Assembly (NCBI GenBank): GCA_050261915.1
Contig: JBLNDT010000019.1
Span: 1-64,000, forward strand
DNA from: UBA699 sp050261915
GTDB taxonomy: Bacteria > Bacillota > Clostridia > Clostridiales > Clostridiaceae
Direction of reading: 5' to 3'
DNA length: 64,000 nucleotides
Under the pieces are notes generated by a model that saw only the letters and a list, made by a program, of their open reading frames with translations, did not search any database and was not told the origin of the DNA. Below, one piece after another: positions 16,775-26,180 of the stretch. Positions within the stretch are counted from its first letter, which is position 1, and the number at the start of each line of letters is the position of its first letter. The position numbers were made by a program, and so were the translations under genes.

Positions 16775-18832
16775 ATGGTAAAAAAAGTGGCTATAATTAC
16801 TTTTATGGCATCCGCAGCAAGGTTTTATTCAAACCAGTTAAAGGAATTGTTTGGAGATACAATTGAAACAAGCCTCTATTCAATAGAAGAGCACATACCA
16901 AACAACTTGATTAATGCCGATATTATGGTTGTTTCAACCTACTCAATATTCGAAACAATAAAAAACAACATTTCAATAGGCAGTGAAATAGTAATACCAA
17001 ATCTAACTTTTTCCAAAACAGCTCTTGGTAAAATAAAAGAAATTCCCAAGGGTTCAAAGTGCATGCTTGTTAATTCAAGTGTGGACATGTGTATCGACAC
17101 TATTTCATTAATAAGCCAGTTAGGAATTAACGATATAGAATTTGTACCCGTTTATCCTGGAATGAATGAGGTTCCAAATTTAGATATAGCAGTGACCCCT
17201 GGAGAAGGAAAGTTTGTACCAAAAAATGTTAAACAGCTCCTTGATGTTGGAGATAGAATAATCGATACCAGCACAATGATAGAAATTGCACTTAAACTTG
17301 ATCTTGAGTACTTCCTAAAGGATGAAAAATTTATTAGTTATTTTGAAAAAATCGCCACAAACAGCTACAGTCTTGAAATGCTGGCAGGTAAAACCACTAA
17401 ACTTGAAAGCCAGTTTGACATTCTGCTTAGAATTTTAGACGAAGGAATAATCGGGGTTAATGCAAATGGAATAATTTTCGCATTAAATTCCAGTGCAGAA
17501 TCCATTATAGGCAGACTCAAAGGTGAAGTTATAGGTCGAAAAGCAAAGGATGTCCTTTCAGATATACCTTTTGTGGATGTTATAAATTCCTTTGATTCAA
17601 TAAAAAACAGACTTGTAAAAATAAATGATGCATATGTTGACTTAAGCGTGGAACCTGTCATTAGCGGAAATTCAGTTATAGGTGCTTTTGCCACTGTTAA
17701 GAAATTCAAGGATACTGAAGTACAACAGCAAAAACTCAGACTGCAGCTTTTAAACAGGGGTTACAGAGCAAAATATACCTTTGATGATATTATCGGTGAA
17801 AGTTCTATAATAGTTAAAACGAAAAAAAGAGCTGAAAAGATGGCAAAAACCAACTCCCCTGTACTTATTACCGGCGAAAGCGGAACCGGAAAAGAACTTT
17901 TCGCCCAGGCTTTGCATAACAGTTCCTATAGACGGGAATCTCCTTTTGTTGCTGTTAATTGTGCTGCAATACCTGATAATCTTTTGGAAAGTGAGCTTTT
18001 CGGATATGAGGATGGTGCTTTTACAGGGGCAAAAAAAGGTGGGAAACCTGGATTATTCGAATTTGCACATATGGGTACCCTCTTTTTAGATGAAATTGAA
18101 GCTATGAGTCTTAATTTACAGTCAAAACTACTAAGAATTCTTCAGGAAAAGGAAGTTGTACGAATCGGTGGAGACAGAGTAATTAGTGTAGATGTTAGAA
18201 TCATAGCAACTACTAACGAAAATTTAGAGGAGCTTATTCATAAGGGGAGATTCAGAAAGGATCTTTACTATAGGCTTAATGTACTCCCCTTATATATTCC
18301 CCCTTTAAGGGAACGTGAAAATGATGTGCTTATAATTTTAGAAAAAATTAAGAGGGATTTAAACAGTAGTTTTCATTTGAATGAAGAAATTGAAAATTTA
18401 TTCTTAAACTACTCCTTTGACGGAAATATACGTGAGCTAAGGAATTACATAGAATACCTCACATGCTTATCCGAAGAAAACATTTCCATGGAAGACCTTC
18501 CTATTAACCTTATCAACCATGGAAATAGAATGGTAAACAGCAAAGCACATATAGACATAAATGAATATAAGGATTTTCTAGATGAAGCAGGTGATAAGTT
18601 AAACAACTACACATTAGTGCTTCAGCAACTCGCCCTATGCTATAAAAACAGAAAAGGCATAGGAAGAAGAGCCTTATCTAAAATAATGGAAAATAATAAT
18701 ATATTCTTAACAGAACCTGAAATCCGTACAATATTCATAAATTTAGAAAGACATAATATGATAACAGTTTCAATCGGCAGAGGCGGAAGCAAATTAACAG
18801 AAAAGGGTTTAAACTATATAAATTCAATTTAA
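16775..18832 (+). CDS. Sigma-54-dependent transcriptional activator (PrpR_N-PAS-AAA+-winged helix)
   Basis: 685 residues from the ATG at 16775 (AAGGAGATG ribosome site). The N-terminal ~200 residues resemble the PrpR_N sensor fold, followed by a PAS domain (about 215-315) and an AAA+ domain. The AAA+ domain has Walker A GESGTGKE, the sigma-54 contact loop GAFTGA, Walker B GTLFLDEIE and an arginine-finger region (FRKDLYYRLNVLPLYIPPLRER). The C-terminus has no recognisable Fis-type helix-turn-helix. Instead it ends in a winged-helix-like segment (RRALSKIMENNNIFLTEPE...). The sigma-54 promoter and inverted repeat just downstream make the adjacent aminotransferase/permease pair its probable target. 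Confidence 0.9.
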   Translation: MVKKVAIITFMASAARFYSNQLKELFGDTIETSLYSIEEHIPNNLINADIMVVSTYSIFETIKNNISIGSEIVIPNLTFSKTALGKIKEIPKGSKCMLVNSSVDMCIDTISLISQLGINDIEFVPVYPGMNEVPNLDIAVTPGEGKFVPKNVKQLLDVGDRIIDTSTMIEIALKLDLEYFLKDEKFISYFEKIATNSYSLEMLAGKTTKLESQFDILLRILDEGIIGVNANGIIFALNSSAESIIGRLKGEVIGRKAKDVLSDIPFVDVINSFDSIKNRLVKINDAYVDLSVEPVISGNSVIGAFATVKKFKDTEVQQQKLRLQLLNRGYRAKYTFDDIIGESSIIVKTKKRAEKMAKTNSPVLITGESGTGKELFAQALHNSSYRRESPFVAVNCAAIPDNLLESELFGYEDGAFTGAKKGGKPGLFEFAHMGTLFLDEIEAMSLNLQSKLLRILQEKEVVRIGGDRVISVDVRIIATTNENLEELIHKGRFRKDLYYRLNVLPLYIPPLRERENDVLIILEKIKRDLNSSFHLNEEIENLFLNYSFDGNIRELRNYIEYLTCLSEENISMEDLPINLINHGNRMVNSKAHIDINEYKDFLDEAGDKLNNYTLVLQQLALCYKNRKGIGRRALSKIMENNNIFLTEPEIRTIFINLERHNMITVSIGRGGSKLTEKGLNYINSI

Positions 18833-18839
18833 TGGGTTA

Positions 18840-18871
18840 AATAGGTTAAATGTAAATCTATTTAACCTATT
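18840..18871 (+). promoter_or_regulatory. Inverted repeat, candidate enhancer of the sigma-54 promoter
   Basis: Perfect 12-bp inverted repeat aataggttaaat / atttaacctatt with an 8-base spacer, preceded by another half-copy gggttaaat (18834-18842) and followed by a weaker gttaacctt at 18907-18915. It is centred about 90 bases before the predicted start site, a typical place for an activator binding site. It directly follows the activator's stop codon, so it could also act as a weak AT-rich terminator. Confidence 0.6.
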
Positions 18872-18919
18872 AATTTTGTAATGAACTGCACTAACCTCTT
18901 ATTTATGTTAACCTTTACA

Positions 18920-18936
18920 TTGGCATGGCATTTGCT
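18920..18936 (+). promoter_or_regulatory. Sigma-54 (-24/-12) promoter
   Basis: TTGGCATGGCATTTGCT fits the consensus TGGCAYG-N4-TTGC exactly, with the invariant GG at 18922-18923 and GC at 18934-18935. It lies 43 bases before the aminotransferase start. Confidence 0.9.
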
Positions 18937-18978
18937 ATTAATATTTTCGAACAAAATAAATTCTCAGGAGGTAAGCAA

Positions 18979-20151
18979 ATGCATTATAACTTTGACGAAA
19001 TTATCAGCAGGGAAAATAACTTTTCTGCAAAATACGATGAAATGGAGGCGAAATTTGGAAGGACCGATCTTATTCCTATGTGGATTGCAGATATGGATTT
19101 TAAAACAGCAGCTCCAATTATCGATGCCATGAGAGATAGACTTGAACAGGGAATTTTTGGTTATGTATCAAGACCTGATTCCTACTACAAATCCGTGTGT
19201 CAGTGGTATTCAAAAAAACACGGCTGGGATATTGACAGCAGCTATATGAGCCATGGTCATGGGGTTGTACCTGGAATGGTAAGAATTATGAATGAATTTA
19301 CACTGCCAGGTGATAAAATAATGATACAATCTCCAGTTTACAATGAATTCTTTGAAATTGTACAAGACCATAATCGTGAACTAGTGGTAAATAATTTAAA
19401 GTGTTTTAATGGCAGATACGAAATTGATTTTGAGGATTTTGAAGAAAAAGCAAAATCGGGTGTAAAAATGTTTCTCCTTTGCAATCCTCATAACCCTGTA
19501 GGAAGAGTATGGACCAGGGATGAGCTTGTTAGAATTGGTGAAATATGCATCAAGCATGGTATCAAGGTGATTGCAGATGAAATTCACTGCGAACTTGTTT
19601 ATGGGGATAATAAATATATACCTTTTGCTTCAATATCAAAGGAGTTTTTTGAAAACTCTATAACATGTATTGCCCCTAGCAAAACCTTTAATTTAGCCGG
19701 ACTTCAAGCATCAATAATTATTTTCGGAAACATGGATATGAAAATAAGGTATGATTATCTTCTACAGATAAATGATATCAAGAGAAACAACTGTTTCAGC
19801 CTGGTTGCTGTGGAAGCAGCCTACAGACACGGTGAAGAATGGCTGCTTCAGCTCCTTTCATACCTAAAGGGTAATATAGATTTTGTTCATGATTACTGTG
19901 AAAAATATATTCCTAAGATTAAAGCCAATGTACCTGAAGCAACTTATCTAATATGGATGGACTGCAGTGAACTTGGATTAAATCCTGAAGAATTAAAAGA
20001 TTTTATGACCAATAAAGCAAGACTTGGGCTTGGTTTGTGGTATGGCGATGAAACATTGGATCACGTAAGAATGAACATAGCATGTCCTCGTTCAATCGTC
20101 GAACAAGCAATGGATAGATTGAAAAACGCTGTAGAAAGCATTAATAAATAA
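18979..20151 (+). CDS. MalY/PatB-family aminotransferase, putative cystathionine beta-lyase
   Basis: 390 residues from the ATG at 18979 behind CAGGAGG. Fold-type I PLP enzyme: IPMWIADMDFKTAAPIIDAM (MalY/PatB signature), GVVPGMVRIMNEF, NPHNPVGRVWTRDEL, IADEIHCELVY, and the PLP lysine in APSKTFNLAGLQ. Family members cleave C-S bonds of cystathionine or cysteine (PatB, MalY), and some act as true aminotransferases. Controlled by the sigma-54 promoter upstream; the following permease is 13 bases away. Likely job: use of an imported sulfur or other amino acid as nitrogen/sulfur/energy source. Confidence 0.9.
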   Translation: MHYNFDEIISRENNFSAKYDEMEAKFGRTDLIPMWIADMDFKTAAPIIDAMRDRLEQGIFGYVSRPDSYYKSVCQWYSKKHGWDIDSSYMSHGHGVVPGMVRIMNEFTLPGDKIMIQSPVYNEFFEIVQDHNRELVVNNLKCFNGRYEIDFEDFEEKAKSGVKMFLLCNPHNPVGRVWTRDELVRIGEICIKHGIKVIADEIHCELVYGDNKYIPFASISKEFFENSITCIAPSKTFNLAGLQASIIIFGNMDMKIRYDYLLQINDIKRNNCFSLVAVEAAYRHGEEWLLQLLSYLKGNIDFVHDYCEKYIPKIKANVPEATYLIWMDCSELGLNPEELKDFMTNKARLGLGLWYGDETLDHVRMNIACPRSIVEQAMDRLKNAVESINK

Positions 20152-20164
20152 GTGGAGGTATAAT

Positions 20165-21514
20165 ATGGAACAGGCAAAAAAGATAGAAAATACAAATAAT
20201 CAACAACTTAAGAAAACTATGAATGTATTTCAAGGAATTATGTATGTTATAGGTTTAGTAATCGGCTCAGGTGTATTTTTGAAACCATCAGTTGTTTTAA
20301 GAAATACAGATTCAACCGGCATGGCCCTTCTGCTTTGGATTTTCGGCGGAGTAATAACCATTGCTGCTGCCCTTACTGTGGCAGAGCTAGCAGCATATAT
20401 CCCTAAACTTGGAGGTTTATATACATATCTTGTTGAACTTTACGGTGAAAAAATCGGATTTTTGTTTGGATGGGTTTCTGCATTAATAAACGCCCCAGGA
20501 ACTTGCGGAGCAGTTTCAATAGCCTGCGCCACTTTTGCAACCTTTTTCCTGCCAATGACAGAGGGACAGCAAAAAATATTTGCTGTATCTTTAGTAGTAG
20601 TCCTAGTAACAGCCCAAATAATTTCTACAAAATATGGGATATGGCTTCAAACCATCGCCACAATAGGAAAGCTTATTCCAATAGCCGCAATTATAGTTTT
20701 TGGTCTTATAAATGGTACAGCACACGAAATAAATTTCGCTTCTGTTGGTCATATGCAGGGAGCAAGTACAGCAGCAGCATTACTTGGTGTTCTTTGGGCT
20801 TATGACGGCTGGGTAACTACTTGTACACTAGCTGCAGATATGAAGGAGCCTGAAAAGAACATACCAAAAGCAGTAGTAATTGGAATACTAGTTGTTATGG
20901 CAATATACGTAGCTTTCAATGCAGCTATATTTAATGTACTTCCAGCAGCCCAGGTTGCAGCTTCTAAAAAAATCGGTGTAGATGTTTGCGCACAACTTTT
21001 CGGCCCTGTTGGAGCAGCCTTTATAACAGCAGGAATGATGATTTCAGTTTTCGGAACATTGAATGGTATGCTTACCTGCGGAGCTAGATATACTTTAGCA
21101 ATGGGTGAACGTGGACATTTACCTGCAGCACATATTTTAGGAGCGTTAAACCCTAAGCTTGGCACACCAATAAACGCGCTAATATTCCAAGGTGTAGTTT
21201 CTGTTGTATATATAATGACTGGTACTTTTAACTCAATAACAGACCTTATAGTATTTGTTTTATGGATATTCTTCAACTTTGGTATAGGGGGAGTTTTCAT
21301 ATTAAGAAAAAGAGTTACCCACAATCCCAAATTATATCACGTTCCATTTTACCCTATCCTTCCTCTAATAGGTTTCTTTGGAGGATGCTACCTCATATTT
21401 GCAACTTTCAAAGATTCCCCAAAGAGTGCTTTGCTTGGACTTGGGATAACTTTACTGGGATTACCTGTTTATTATTATTGCAAAAGAAAAAACAGCAGTG
21501 TAAGCACTTCATGA
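20165..21514 (+). CDS. APC-superfamily amino-acid permease/exchanger
   Basis: 449 residues, about 12 membrane segments. The first segment, VFQGIMYVIGLVIGSGVFLKP, carries the GSGIF-like substrate motif of APC transporters, and the AYDGWVTTCTLAADMKEPEKNIPKA segment is typical of the LAT/SteT-type exchangers. Ribosome site GTGGAGG. Co-transcribed with the PatB-like enzyme, so it probably imports that enzyme's substrate or exchanges substrate for product. Confidence 0.9.
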   Translation: MEQAKKIENTNNQQLKKTMNVFQGIMYVIGLVIGSGVFLKPSVVLRNTDSTGMALLLWIFGGVITIAAALTVAELAAYIPKLGGLYTYLVELYGEKIGFLFGWVSALINAPGTCGAVSIACATFATFFLPMTEGQQKIFAVSLVVVLVTAQIISTKYGIWLQTIATIGKLIPIAAIIVFGLINGTAHEINFASVGHMQGASTAAALLGVLWAYDGWVTTCTLAADMKEPEKNIPKAVVIGILVVMAIYVAFNAAIFNVLPAAQVAASKKIGVDVCAQLFGPVGAAFITAGMMISVFGTLNGMLTCGARYTLAMGERGHLPAAHILGALNPKLGTPINALIFQGVVSVVYIMTGTFNSITDLIVFVLWIFFNFGIGGVFILRKRVTHNPKLYHVPFYPILPLIGFFGGCYLIFATFKDSPKSALLGLGITLLGLPVYYYCKRKNSSVSTS

Positions 21515-21520
21515 AGTAAT

Positions 21521-21547
21521 AAAAAATCCGCCTTAGGCGGATTTTTT
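21521..21547. terminator. Bidirectional terminator
   Basis: 12-bp stem aaaaaatccgcc / ggcggatttttt with a 3-base loop. Ends the permease transcript on + and the chemoreceptor gene on -. Confidence 0.93.
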
Positions 21548-21552
21548 ATGTT

Positions 21553-23265
21553 TTAAACTTTAAATTTTGATACCAACTTTACCAAATCTTCTGCAAGCTC
21601 TGTCTGAGCCTCTGATGACTTCGCTATAGCTTCCATTGCATTTGAAACTTCTGTAACATTGCTTGATATTTCTTCTGAACTCGCTGCAGTTTCTTGAATA
21701 GTTGCCGCAACAGATTCTATTGCAGAATTAACCTCCTCTACTGAGGCTGTTATTTCCTGTGCACTAGCTGCAATTATACCGGCAAGTTCACCTATTTTAT
21801 CTGCATCCTTTTTATACTGATGGCCAACTTCCAAATAATCATCATAGTCAGATGCAACTCTACTGTCAATAAACTCTAGTATTCCATTGGCATTGTCAGA
21901 TAGATTTTTAAATGCATCTTGCACTTTAACAATAACTTCTTTAATGTTATTCACTGTAGTAGATGAACTCTCTGCAAGCTTCCTAACCTCATCTGCCACC
22001 ACAGCAAATCCTTTACCCTGTTCCCCAGCTCTTGCAGCTTCAATAGCTGCATTAAGAGCCAACAGGTTTGTTTGCTCTGATATCCCTGAAATAACATCTG
22101 ACATCTTTTTAATATCTTCAACAACTTTTCCATCTTCAATAGCTTGAGTAATGTGCTTTCGCTTTTCAATGTACATTGCCTCTGCATCTTGTTTTGCCTT
22201 ATCAGCATTTTCGCTTATTTTATGTGCTCTTGCATTAATTTCAATTGATTGTTCACTTGCTTCCATAGCTTTTTCAGTTATTCCAACAACTGCTTTCTGA
22301 ACTTCATTTCCCGAAGCATTAACCTCTTCCACTGAAGCACTGGTTCCCTCCATACTTGCAGATATTTCTTCAACAGACGCGGTAACATTTTGCACCTGCA
22401 TTGATATTTCTTCACTGGTAGCGGATAACTCTTCACAAGAGGAAGAAATTGTAGATATACTTTCATTTAATGTTTTAATTAAGTCTTTAGTATTTCCAAC
22501 AGCAGCATTTAAAGCATCTGCCAGCATTCCAAATTCGTCCTTTGTACTCACTTCATATTTTTCAGTAAGATCCCCTTCAGCAATACTTTGAGCAAACTTT
22601 ACTCCCTTTTTTAAGGAATTTACTATTAAACTGCTTAGGAACAATCCTAATATTATTGATAAAAGTGTTGAAACACATGTAATTCCAACCATAAGCTTAT
22701 ATGCTCTGGCAAATGTCACATCCCCCTGGGTATTTAACTTATCCGCTTCATCCACATTAATTTTTATTAGTGTCTCTAAATCTTTTTGCGAAGCTTCTCT
22801 TGCAGTACTAACTTGTGACATCAAAGTAGTAGACTCATCTTTTTTTGATTCAAGCATCAAGTTAATTACTTTTGTTCTCACTTCTCTATATGATGCAGCA
22901 TCCGCCTTGAACTTGTCAAAGGCTGTTTTTTCTTCATCAGTAAACTCTGAAGCTTCATATTTCTTTAATAATTCATCATCCTGCTTTGTAAGTTCTTCTA
23001 TTTTTTTAGCGCTGGAAGAAACCTGAGCAGAATCCGTTGAATAATTCATTAGCAGCATTTCACCTCTAACCGCCATTTCATTTTCAGAAATAGTGCTGAG
23101 CTGCTCAATTGGAAGAAGTCTGTCATTGTACATGGAAGTCATCCCGTCATTAATGTTTTTCATGCTTAGTATCCCATATACCCCAACAATAACCACAAAA
23201 GCCGCAACAACCAAAAATCCCCCTAATAGTTTAGTTTTTGTTTTTAAATTGCCAATAATCCCCAT
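21553..23265 (-). CDS. Methyl-accepting chemotaxis protein
   Basis: 570 residues. First membrane segment at about 13-32, then a ~150-residue extracellular four-helix-bundle sensor (NDRLLPIEQLSTISENEMAVRGEMLL is the 4HB_MCP pattern). A second membrane segment lies near 190-212, then HAMP, and a long coiled-coil signalling domain whose hairpin tip is SEQTNLLALNAAIEAARAGE followed by GKGFAVVADEVRKLAE. It feeds extracellular cues to CheA/CheW. Ribosome site GGGGGC is modest. A TATAAT at 23349-23354 on the minus strand could be the -10 of its promoter; the rest of the upstream region is featureless AT-rich DNA. Confidence 0.94.
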   Translation of the reverse strand: MGIIGNLKTKTKLLGGFLVVAAFVVIVGVYGILSMKNINDGMTSMYNDRLLPIEQLSTISENEMAVRGEMLLMNYSTDSAQVSSSAKKIEELTKQDDELLKKYEASEFTDEEKTAFDKFKADAASYREVRTKVINLMLESKKDESTTLMSQVSTAREASQKDLETLIKINVDEADKLNTQGDVTFARAYKLMVGITCVSTLLSIILGLFLSSLIVNSLKKGVKFAQSIAEGDLTEKYEVSTKDEFGMLADALNAAVGNTKDLIKTLNESISTISSSCEELSATSEEISMQVQNVTASVEEISASMEGTSASVEEVNASGNEVQKAVVGITEKAMEASEQSIEINARAHKISENADKAKQDAEAMYIEKRKHITQAIEDGKVVEDIKKMSDVISGISEQTNLLALNAAIEAARAGEQGKGFAVVADEVRKLAESSSTTVNNIKEVIVKVQDAFKNLSDNANGILEFIDSRVASDYDDYLEVGHQYKKDADKIGELAGIIAASAQEITASVEEVNSAIESVAATIQETAASSEEISSNVTEVSNAMEAIAKSSEAQTELAEDLVKLVSKFKV

Positions 23266-23425
23266 ATTTATGCCCCCTATTTAAAATTATATAATTAAAT
23301 TAAATTTGAACTAAATTAAACAATTTATTATATATATATTTCTATGTTATTATACAATATCCTCTATTTTTCATAAACCTTTTTTCACCACTTTTCGACA
23401 ATTTTCATTTTTATGAAAAAAAATT

Positions 23426-23455
23426 AAGCATTGCTAATATGATTTAGCAATGCTT
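23426..23455 (-). terminator. Terminator of the lysine transporter operon
   Basis: Perfect 12-bp stem aagcattgctaa / ttagcaatgctt, 6-base loop, followed on the minus strand by AATTTTTTTT. Confidence 0.93.
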
Positions 23456-23459
23456 ATAA

Positions 23460-24197
23460 TTATTTTTTAAGTGTTCTTTTAAGAAATTCCTTAGTTCGAT
23501 CTTGAGTTGGATTGTTAAATATTTGCTCTGGATTTCCTTCCTCGGCAATTACCCCCTTATCCATAAACACAACTCTATCTGCCACTTCTGCTGCAAATCC
23601 CATTTCATGAGTTACCACCAGCATTGTTAGCCCAAGTTCTGCAAGTTCCTTCATAACCACAAGAACCTCCCCAACCATTTCAGGGTCTAACGCAGATGTG
23701 GGTTCATCAAACAACATAACATCCGGTTCCATAGATAGAGCTCTCGCTATGGCAACACGCTGTTTTTGACCACCAGAAAGTTGCCTTGGCTTAGCATTAA
23801 CAAAGGCCTCCATACCAACTACCTTCAGGTATTTCATTGCTGTTTTTTCAGCTTCTTCCTTAGAGCGTTTTAAAACCTTGATTTGCCCCACAGTACAGTT
23901 GCTTAAAACATTATGGTTGTTAAAAAGGTTGAACTGCTGAAAAACCATACCAAGCTTTGTTCTATATGCTACTAAATCATGTTCATCATCTAAAATGTTT
24001 TTTCCATGGTATATAATTTCCCCGCCGCTTGGCTTCTCAAGAAGGTTTATACACCTTAAAAGTGTTGATTTTCCTGAACCTGAAGAGCCTATTATGCAAA
24101 CAACCTCACCTTTTTGAACTGAAAAATCTATGTCCTTTAATACCTCGTGGGTACCGAAGGATTTGCTTAAATGTTTTATATCTATAACTTTATCCAT
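23460..24197 (-). CDS. Polar amino-acid ABC transporter, ATPase (probably lysine)
   Basis: 245 residues from the ATG behind AAGGAGG; a 15-residue longer reading would start inside the permease gene. Walker A GSSGSGKST, Q-loop QFNLF, signature LSGGQKQR, Walker B VMLFDEPTSALDPE, H-loop VTHEMGF: the GlnQ/HisP/ArtP pattern. With the permease and binding protein upstream it forms a complete importer. The lysine riboswitch in the leader points to lysine as substrate. Confidence 0.93.
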   Translation of the reverse strand: MDKVIDIKHLSKSFGTHEVLKDIDFSVQKGEVVCIIGSSGSGKSTLLRCINLLEKPSGGEIIYHGKNILDDEHDLVAYRTKLGMVFQQFNLFNNHNVLSNCTVGQIKVLKRSKEEAEKTAMKYLKVVGMEAFVNAKPRQLSGGQKQRVAIARALSMEPDVMLFDEPTSALDPEMVGEVLVVMKELAELGLTMLVVTHEMGFAAEVADRVVFMDKGVIAEEGNPEQIFNNPTQDRTKEFLKRTLKK

Positions 24198-24207
24198 AAT
24201 ATCCTCC

Positions 24208-24981
24208 TTAGCCCTGATTGATATTTTTATGTCTGATTGCATCTTCAGGTGTTTCTACCTGCATTTGATTTGCATACATTATGTAATCCTCAGGACCATC
24301 TATTTTATGTTCTATGTACCTAAGTATTCTTGTTACTGTAAAGGTCATTATAAAATAGATTACGCAGGCTACAAAAAAGGATTCAAAATATCTAAAATTA
24401 TTTCCTGCTATTGATTTAGTACTAAAATACAATTCACTAACTGAAATAACATTTAGAACTGAGGTATCTTTAATATTTATTACAAATTCATTACCGGTGG
24501 CAGGAAGAATATTTCTTACAACTTGTGGTATTACAACATTTACCATAGTTTGAATGTGAGTCATTCCAATAGCATGGGAAGCTTCAAACTGACCCTTGTC
24601 AATTGAAACTATGCCCCCTCTTACTATTTCAGACATATATGCACCAGTATTAATGGATACTATGAATATTGCTGCAAAAAGCCTATCCATATCAACTCCA
24701 AAGGCTAGTGCAGAACCATAATATATAACCATGGCCTGAACAATCATCGGTGTTCCTCTGAAGAATTCAATATACATCGAGAGTATCATATTTATGGTTT
24801 TTAGCAGGCCCCTTTTTGCACCCTTTTCCGGCATAGGTATAGTTCTTATAACGCCTATAAGCATACCAATTATAGAGCCTATTATGGTTCCTGTAATTGA
24901 AATTAATAGAGTTACACCAGCACCTCTTATGAACATGGGTGCATTTTCCGTGGCAATTTTTATAAGCCATTGTAAGCTCAT
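24208..24981 (-). CDS. Polar amino-acid ABC transporter, permease (probably lysine)
   Basis: 257 residues starting MSLQWLIKIATENAPMFIRGAGVTLL (ATG behind AAGGAGG; the 18 residues upstream are not used). HisM/GlnP family: about five membrane segments and the conserved FFRGTPMIVQ motif, then the EAA loop EASHAIGMTHIQTMVNVVIPQ that contacts the ATPase. Lies between the binding-protein and ATPase genes. Confidence 0.92.
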   Translation of the reverse strand: MSLQWLIKIATENAPMFIRGAGVTLLISITGTIIGSIIGMLIGVIRTIPMPEKGAKRGLLKTINMILSMYIEFFRGTPMIVQAMVIYYGSALAFGVDMDRLFAAIFIVSINTGAYMSEIVRGGIVSIDKGQFEASHAIGMTHIQTMVNVVIPQVVRNILPATGNEFVINIKDTSVLNVISVSELYFSTKSIAGNNFRYFESFFVACVIYFIMTFTVTRILRYIEHKIDGPEDYIMYANQMQVETPEDAIRHKNINQG

Positions 24982-25041
24982 AGTTCCCCTCCTTTTTACG
25001 TATAAAAACCGGCTGCACTTTAATGAAGCCGGCAAGTCTTA

Positions 25042-25866
25042 TTATTTTGCTGCTGGTTGATTTTTTATAGCAGTGTCCATTATAGCTTTTTGATCTGACT
25101 CAGATATACCGGATAATACCTGATTTATTTTTGCAGTTAAGTCGCTGCCCTTAGCAACACCTACAGCAATGGAAGTATCATCAGGAGATGTAACAAATCC
25201 ATCAGTAAATTCAACCATTGCAAAATGGTCATTTGCTGTTGAAGCACTTACACCTTCAGGACGTTCTGATACATACCCGTCAATAACACCTGATTCAAGG
25301 GCAACTCTCATTGCTGGGAAGTTATCCATAGCAGCTTGCTTATTTACTCCCTTTATCTGTTCAATTACTGAATAGTGGAATGTATTTAACTGTGCAGTAA
25401 TCTTAGCACCACTGAAATCCTGAATGGATTTAGCATTTTCATATTTTCCGCCTTTTTTAACAACCATAACTAAATTTGATTTGTAATAGTTGTTTGTAAA
25501 ATCAATCGTTTTCTTTCTTTCAGCAGTTGGTGACATACCAGCAATAATTGCATCAATTTTACCTGATGTTAATGCAGGAACAAGTCCATCCCACTCTGTT
25601 TTAACAATTACAAGTTTCTTTCCCATGGAAGCAGCAATTTTCTTAGCTATTTCTACGTCATAGCCTCCGGCATACTCAGAAGTTCCTTCAATTTGAACTG
25701 CTCCATTTGAGTCATCCTTTTGAGTCCAGTTGAATGGTGCATAACCAGCTTCCATACCAACCTTAAAAGTTCCCTGGGTTGTTTCAGTTTTCTTTGAGCC
25801 GCATGCTGTTAAAAGCATAGCAAATGTTAACGCAAGAACCATTAGAATAGATAATTTCTTTTTCAT
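25042..25866 (-). CDS. Amino-acid-binding lipoprotein (probably lysine)
   Basis: 274 residues. Lipoprotein signal peptide with lipobox LTAC, lipidated Cys22. Solute-binding family 3: KVGMEAGYAPFNWTQ, YDVEIAKKIAASMGKK, DGLVPALTSGKIDAIIAGMSPTAERKKTIDFT. First gene of the transporter operon, directly after the riboswitch terminator; ATG behind AAAGGGGG. Family 3 proteins bind polar amino acids; the lysine assignment comes from the riboswitch. Confidence 0.93.
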   Translation of the reverse strand: MKKKLSILMVLALTFAMLLTACGSKKTETTQGTFKVGMEAGYAPFNWTQKDDSNGAVQIEGTSEYAGGYDVEIAKKIAASMGKKLVIVKTEWDGLVPALTSGKIDAIIAGMSPTAERKKTIDFTNNYYKSNLVMVVKKGGKYENAKSIQDFSGAKITAQLNTFHYSVIEQIKGVNKQAAMDNFPAMRVALESGVIDGYVSERPEGVSASTANDHFAMVEFTDGFVTSPDDTSIAVGVAKGSDLTAKINQVLSGISESDQKAIMDTAIKNQPAAK

Positions 25867-25895
25867 CAATTTTCCCCCTTTTATTTAATAAAAAA

Positions 25896-25916
25896 AGTCT
25901 GAGACGAGCTCAGACT
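25896..25916 (-). terminator. Riboswitch expression-platform terminator
   Basis: Perfect 8-bp stem AGTCTGAG / CTCAGACT with a 5-base loop and a run of T on the minus strand, 30 bases before the binding-protein start. It would form when lysine is bound. Confidence 0.9.
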
Positions 25917-25970
25917 GAAATAGGTATTCTTATAGCTATAATTATACCAAAGCCCTCATCTTTCCCATAG

Positions 25971-26145
25971 GAGATAGCACAACTCAACAAACCGGGTAGT
26001 TTATTGAGACAGTCCTGCAATTCTTAACTGCAGACCCAGCAAATAATACGGAGCGTATTACAAGCTTCGGCGATATTTCCTTCTCCATTGACTCAAAGCC
26101 TGCTCAAGCTAATCAAAGGACTGTTAAATACCGCGCCTCTACCTC
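25971..26145 (-). ncRNA. Lysine riboswitch (L-box)
   Basis: Minus-strand leader with the L-box landmarks in order: P1 GAGGTAG pairing with CTATCTC at the 3' end, then AGAGGCGC, GAGTCAATGGAGAAGG, GCCGAAGC, GCTGGGTCTGCAG, and GCAGGACTGTC. Followed by a terminator. In this class lysine binding favours termination, so the operon should be off when lysine is plentiful. This fixes the likely substrate of the ABC transporter. Confidence 0.95.
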
Positions 26146-26180
26146 ACCATAAAAGTGAGGCCTTATTAAATTATATGTTC

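Noticed and set aside
21951..22466. Additional minus-strand frames inside the chemoreceptor gene
   Set aside because: Out-of-frame shadows of a coiled-coil gene with biased codon use; no start signals.
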